Source: Isoetes taiwanensis
Taxonomy: Eukaryota; Streptophyta; Lycopodiopsida; Isoetales; Isoetaceae
Assembly: GCA_021234155.1 (NCBI GenBank)
Contig: JAJEKV010000110.1
Location: 1,954,338-2,018,337, forward strand
DNA length: 64,000 bases
Direction: 5' to 3'
Below are positions 58,901 to 64,000 of this stretch, piece by piece (the stretch's first letter is position 1; each line of letters begins with the position of its first letter). Under the pieces are notes generated by a model. The model saw only the letters and a program-made list of their open reading frames with translations. It was not told the DNA's origin and made no database searches. A program made the translations under genes and the position numbers.

Positions 58901-60829
58901 TCCACCCTGATTGGCGACCACTGCTTAAAATGTGACAAAAAGGACTTACAGTTTCATAAGTCCAGATGCCATCTTAGGATGAGTCAAGACTTCCCAGCTC
59001 CATGAAAATTGATCTCAGAACTCATGCAACGTAATTCTTTCTTCTGCAACCCGTCTAATCCCTCCATGGTTCTGCCATAGCGAAACTGCCATGGAGCTCC
59101 TGGAAGCCAATAAAATATTTCGTGAACTCCCAAAGGAGCTGCGCTGCTTAATCTGCCCTAATCCGAAACCTGGCTTGATCTACCCAAAGACGGAATCCGA
59201 AGCACCCTACTTCTAGGAGAAAGTGACAGCTCTCGAGCCTTTTTTTTTTCAAGGAGTTAAACCATTGTCTAAGTGCCATAAAAAACAATGAAAGCGTATG
59301 CGCACTCTAGATGTACGCATTAGTACATTAATTGAAATACACCACAAAATCATAGCAAAACCTTAGTGAAAAGCGTACAAAAATACAAAAGTAACCCCCA
59401 AGGAGATTTTTACTTCCTTGAACTACACCTATATAGAGGATCATGTTGGGGTCACCATAAATATGCAAGTGATGAACCATATCCATTCTTGCAAGCATCA
59501 ACCTGTATGGACGTTAAATGCCAAGTAAAAATACAAGCCAGGACATTAGCCCAGCAACGCCGGGCACACGTTTACGAGTATGAATTTCATTGTTGTTTTG
59601 CTTGTGCGTTATGCTATAGAATAGGGGTTTCTCCTTAGCGTTTTAGGGTTTAATTCATCGTGACATACACATTAATTCGACAAATCATGTTCATTTATGT
59701 TTATTAAGCTTTGAAGAGCTAATTCAACAAATCATGTTCATTTATGTTTATTAAGCTTTGAAGAGCTTAAATATATGCATCAAGTAATGCCTACATATTA
59801 CATATTCATGAAGTTTATTGTACGTTGGATTGTTTTTGTTTTAACATGCATCTCCATGTCTATCTATGCAACATATGTAAGTTTTTGTTTTAATATGCAT
59901 CTCCACGTCTATCTATGCAACATACATATATCTGGTAAATTATTGAATATCGTAATTTGACATTTTAGGCACATGTTTGTGATTTTTTGTTAATGGGTGT
60001 TTTGTAAACATTGTTCTCCAAGTTCTTAGAATAATGAAAGTGTTTGTCTTGCACTTATTTTGTATATGCATGTTAATATAGAATTGTAGCAAGATTCTTA
60101 ATGTAGATCAATGGCTTTGCAATTCATCACATTGCTGTATTTTCTTTTCTTACTACATGGCAGATATGAGACACATTTGTATCTTGCCTCCCCAGCAGAA
60201 TCAAAGTAATAAAAAACCACCACTAATTCTGCAAACAATCAAACAATAAACAATATCTAAGTTCAAGGGTGGCCTCTATCAGTAGCTGCAACATTATATT
60301 GATCTGCCAGAGGTCTCCGGATCCTCATTCATTTCCTGTTTGATAATTCGTTTATGTAAATAGCTACGTAGTCATGGATTTGCTCTCCTGTTACTCAATA
60401 AAGACTTAAACCACCTGCCCATAAATTCTAGTGGTATCATCGATTGTGATTGAATTGGTTTTCATGGTAGCTATTATTGATTTCTATTGGCATTTTACAT
60501 TCACATATCACATAATCTGGTCGAGGTGAGGGTTAGCCCTCTAAGTAGTTAGGCTACTTTGGTGTAACACCTGCCACAACAATTGGAGAGCAGAGTTAGC
60601 CCATTTGCTGTTGATTTAAGCTTTTTTAGCTCTAGAAGTAAAGGATGCTTGGAAGGCCTTCCATAATGGTAACATCTAGTGAGCTCGGCTTTTGGAGGAA
60701 GCAATCTTAAGGGGTAACTTTTATCGGTAGACTCTGTTATATTTCTGGGATCTTTTGATGTTGATCGCATCTTTTCCACCACAATTCCTGCTTGTATACC
60801 TGGCATATGCATTAAGCATTTTGTCCTTA
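55981..60829. other. Long intergenic stretch, no supported gene
   Basis: A 111-codon plus-strand frame at 56749-57084 and a 64-codon hydrophobic minus frame at 58491-58685 (SSLVCYIACAMVAMKLIRKH) carry no family motif I recognise. T-rich sequence at 57400-57800 resembles intron or untranslated DNA. A hairpin like that at 7273 occurs at 59552-59568. Two direct duplications are at 59680-59765 (caaatcatgttcatttatgt unit, about 46 bp) and 59830-59935 (gcatctccatgtctatctat unit, about 55 bp). Confidence 0.4.
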
Positions 60830-61370
60830 GAGGTTTTTCAGTGATTTGGCGTGGATTTTTGGGCGCAGATTTAATAACGAGTAATTCATTATTACAGCTG
60901 CAACCAGTGTGCAAATCAACAGGCCAACACAGGTTGCAGCAAGAATTATTCTTGACACATTTAACCGCTGATACACAGTCTGAAACTTATCTATAAATGA
61001 TTCTGAAAATGGGTCTCCAGCTTGTATAAAAAGATGCATTTCTTCTAAGACACGTTGACATGTAGTTTCAGAGGGATTATCTTCAGGAATCAAACTCAAT
61101 GCAGAATGAATCAGCATCTGATTCTCTTTTGTTCTCCTTATACATTTGCTCACTTCACTGCAGAACTCCAGGGTGGCCAAGCCATTATCTTAGTATTCCT
61201 TCACAATTTCAAATAATGACTCACTGGCCCAGATTTGGCCACTTCTTCATCCACCTCAAGGAAGGTAGCAGTCGCATCCTTCAGTGAATCAAAGGGGAGG
61301 CCAGATTCTTCTACACCCTTTCCTAAGCTAATCAATGCCTTCCATGTCCTGTACTTAAGATTTTAATCAA
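60830..61370 (-). pseudogene. UPF0496-family protein remnant, frame-broken
   Basis: The minus strand contains, in order, SLGKGVEESGLPFDSLKDAT (about 61340-61280), then in another frame SLFEIVKEY, an in-frame TAA, DNGLATLEFCSEVSKCIRRT, ETTCQRVLEEMHLFIQAGDP, and a membrane segment VSRIILAATCVGLLICTLVA. The 'VK.Y.D.....LEFC' block followed downstream by a single hydrophobic segment is typical of the plant UPF0496 family, whose biochemical role is unknown to me. The TAA (about 61178-61190), one frame change before it and another after the membrane segment (near 60870) argue for a pseudogene. It lies about 300 bp from the F-box gene on the same strand. Confidence 0.5.
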
Positions 61371-61666
61371 ATTTTTGAACATCTGGATCAAGTGCACAAG
61401 CTTTTTTGTATCAAGTACAAATTAAGTAAGGCCAGCAAAACTGAAATTCAGATTATCCAAGGGATGTGGACATTGGCTATGGTAATTTTCCATTGTCAAA
61501 AGGACTGCCTATTTTGGGCGTTCCAAGTGAAGCTTAATCTACTAGCAGGTTATGAGAAAATAACTTGACGATGAACATGACATAGAACAAAAAAAATGAT
61601 GAACTAAAATGTTTGTTAGGCTGTGCTACAACAACCTGTTCCATAGGCCAAGCAATATTATAGATT

Positions 61667-62834
61667 TCATCCCTCTCTGGCACCTAGGAATTCCATGCTC
61701 ATTTCAGCCTTTTTTATTCCCACTTGCTGTTGAAAATAATTTGGGAATACTTTGCTCGTTTCAAGAGCATAAAATTGGCATCCTAATCCAGAGCCATTTT
61801 CCTTATGGGGACTAGTAATATATTGCCATTCACTAGTGGACGGGCAATAGGCTATTACAGAAGGAGGTTTGCAGTATTGCAGAATAACTAAACCATGCAC
61901 AGATGAAAGCTTGCATCCCTTATGTTTCCTAGCTAGCTGAAAAGTGGAATGCAATTTGAAGATATATTCATCCTTCTCTTCATGGACCGTCCACACTTGT
62001 AACATTAGGGAAGATGCTCCAAGCAACATCAACTTCCTCTCATTACCAAATAGGAAGAAAGAAAAACTATTCGTGGCCTCCAGTTCAATGAAACTGGCCT
62101 TCTTCTGCACAATTTTCCTGGTATAAAGATTAAATGCGCACAACTGCAACCCTTCTTCCTCTGATTTTATCAAAAAATAGAGAAACTGGTGTAGAATCAG
62201 AAAAGACTCCCTTTATAATTCCCTTCAGACGGTCATAATATTTCCATCTCCATCCCCTGGTAGAGGTAGATACATAATCTAAAACCATGTCGTACCCACA
62301 AAGGACAATCAGAGTGTAACTGTTTGTCAATGAATCATAATTGAAGAGCAATCTCTCTCTAATACTTTTACAAATTTGAGGAGGTCCCATAAGATGAGCT
62401 TTCACACTTAAGTTGACAGGATCGACGATGTAGAATTCATGCAGTGACGGAAAGAAGCAGAGCATTCCGTTAGAATTAATCACTCCAATTCGACCATTCA
62501 CATTCCCTCCAAGTTTGAACATTTTCATCAAATCCGTATCTGACGTGTTCCAGCTCGATGATGGAACAAGAAACTTCTGCCATACTTGGCAGAAAGAAGA
62601 ACAAAAAAGAACAAAGTTTTTGCCGCATGCTGGTTGCAGTTGCCAGAATGCTGTGGAGCGAACAAGGTGGTACCATTTCCAAGAGGTTAGAGAAAAGCTT
62701 ACCACGTCGAGTATGGAATTCACTCTGAGAAGCACCATCTCCAGAATTTCATCCGGAAGCGTTATCCGCATCGCCAGAGAAGCCGCCTGCCTCCTCCTCT
62801 GCCGTTCCATCTGCCTCTGCATCCGCCGTTCCAT
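61667..62834 (-). pseudogene. F-box protein gene with a single-base homopolymer frameshift
   Basis: The start ATG at 62832-62834 opens MERRMQRQMERQRRRQAASL, a basic Gln/Arg-rich leader. An F-box follows (LPDEILEMVLLRVNSILDVV, then SFSLTSWKWYHLVRS), which binds SKP1 in SCF ubiquitin ligases. The rest resembles the beta-propeller-like region of plant F-box proteins (LCFFPSLHEFYIVDPVNLSV, LVILQYCKPPSVIAYCPSTS). The first frame runs out at 62130; the second frame (from about 62173 to 61667) continues the homology. The switch falls on a run of six T (minus strand, 62172-62177); with one T fewer the two frames join as one of about 388 codons. It may be a recent pseudogene or an assembly error. Single exon, no introns seen. 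Confidence 0.72.
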
Positions 62835-62861
62835 CTCCTGCCCTAAGTAGGAAAAGGTCAC

Positions 62862-64000
62862 TAAAAGACCTGCTTAGTGAAATTTGTTTTTGCCCTTTTA
62901 CGGAAAACTACCAAAAGTACTATGTAATTTGCAATAATATTATCGCTAAGTGCAACCTTTTTCTTGTTAGCACGTTTGCACAAACACAAGTTGACACTTT
63001 GAAGCAATTTTAGAGTGTCCACGTTGCTGCCAACTAGAATTTTCGTCCACGTGGATGCACCTACAATCGTTGGATTCGATCGACGGTCACAAAAAATTAA
63101 TGAAAATTCCAGCGTGTCTTACGTCTTGGGAGGTTATGCCCGCGTTAGGGAAGCTATGGCGCATCAATTCGGCTATGGCGAAGCATAAGCGAGCCTCTTC
63201 AACCATAAATCTCCTCCTTCCCCTCTTATTTCTTCTTCTCTTCATAACCCTTCCGCTGTTACCCCGAGCTCCCTTTTCTATACCACAAGAACAGTGCCCA
63301 TAATTGATCGCTTGCACAGGCCTTGCTATAACGAGGATTGATAACTGGTCACCATTTTTGCCCATGAAGCTTTAGACAACACCCCTTTACTGAGCAAAAG
63401 GGTTGTCACAATTGCAGATCTCTTAAAAGCAAAATCAGGCCTAATCTCCCATTGTCTGTCCTGTTGTTGTTGCCCAGCCAGTTACCGATGCTCCTATTCT
63501 TTATCTGGTTGAGAAAAATCGAAAGGCAGTATTGATAATCTCCTCAACATTAGAGGATATGCCTACTCATTTGACCATAGGAGCAAGCAATGTGAGTGAT
63601 GAATCCACCACTACAGGAAACAGGCTCATTCCGAGGAAACTTCTATGAGCTACATTTTGTTGTAAGAAGATGTTCTTTATCATGTTTATCATAGTCCCAC
63701 TCATGTCTGTATTCACAGATTGAGATGTCTCAACACATTGAGCTTTCCGAATAGAATTGAACATGGTGTAATAACAAACATGTTTGTTATACTGCAAGCA
63801 TGGGAGTCCATGTCTACCTTGTCATATCTAGACACCGTGCTTTCGGAATAGAATGGAACATGGTATATTAGGAAACATGTTTTGTTATACTGCAACAATG
63901 ATGGGAGCCCATTCCCACCTTATCATATCGAGACACCAGCGACTCCTGTTGATGAACAGCATATTTAATATTTATGCCAAGTTTACAATTGCCCCAGTAT
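62862..64000. other. Intergenic, with a duplicated segment at the end
   Basis: 63722-63940 holds two diverged copies (about 105 bp each) of 'ccgaatagaattgaacatgg ... atactgcaa ... ccttgtcatatc'. A low-complexity C/T-rich patch is near 63200-63250. No gene is supported, though the window edge may cut one. Confidence 0.4.

Overview
This 64 kb window is nuclear DNA from a land plant, most likely a flowering plant. I cannot name the species. The evidence is GT-AG introns, a plant-type LAG1/LOH ceramide synthase, a plant F-box gene, a UPF0496-type remnant (a plant family), an 11S/7S-type cupin remnant, a CACTA (En/Spm) transposon with a plant TNPD transposase, a chromodomain Ty3/gypsy element and tRNA-related SINEs. 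The window is repeat-dominated. Only two spliced host genes look intact, both on the minus strand: a small single-RRM protein (35252-36181) and a ceramide synthase (37854-40379).

Layout: 1-7610 is intergenic repeat sequence with a SINE that has target-site duplications (4885-5057), copies of a dispersed repeat, and a Helitron-like hairpin terminus. 7611-28442 is one very large CACTA element of 20,832 bp. It starts CACTACAA, ends TTGTAGTG and is bracketed by the 3-bp duplication ATT. It carries CpG-rich GGCGTC-type subterminal arms plus internal clusters of the same repeat, a decayed minus-strand TNPD transposase (about 21.9-24.6 kb), a decayed SET-domain-like reading frame (about 25.2-25.9 kb), a nested GC-rich tandem repeat (15.3-19.3 kb) and several minisatellites. 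28.7-30.6 kb is a multi-exon cupin pseudogene. 32.3-33.2 kb holds a broken hAT transposase fragment, a perfect 94-bp tandem duplication and tRNA-like SINE sequence.

35.2-40.8 kb is the genic core (RRM protein and ceramide synthase). 41.6-49.6 kb is nested retrotransposon sequence: a decayed plus-strand gypsy reverse transcriptase is cut at 42360 by a younger minus-strand chromovirus (3' LTR 42361-43919, pol 44807-48376, gag 48407-49588). That element is open across gag and pol except for one in-frame TGA in the zinc knuckle, and I see no 5' LTR. 49.8-56 kb holds orphan exon-like pieces and a 299-codon hAT-type C-terminal ORF. 60.8-62.9 kb holds a UPF0496-like pseudogene and an F-box gene broken by one base in a homopolymer. 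Long stretches between these carry nothing I can identify beyond short duplications.

How things relate: the host genes are independent housekeeping-type genes with no sign of shared function. Mobile DNA dominates the structure of the window. The least ordinary object is the CACTA element: its size, its SET-like cargo and its repeated GGCGTC clusters.
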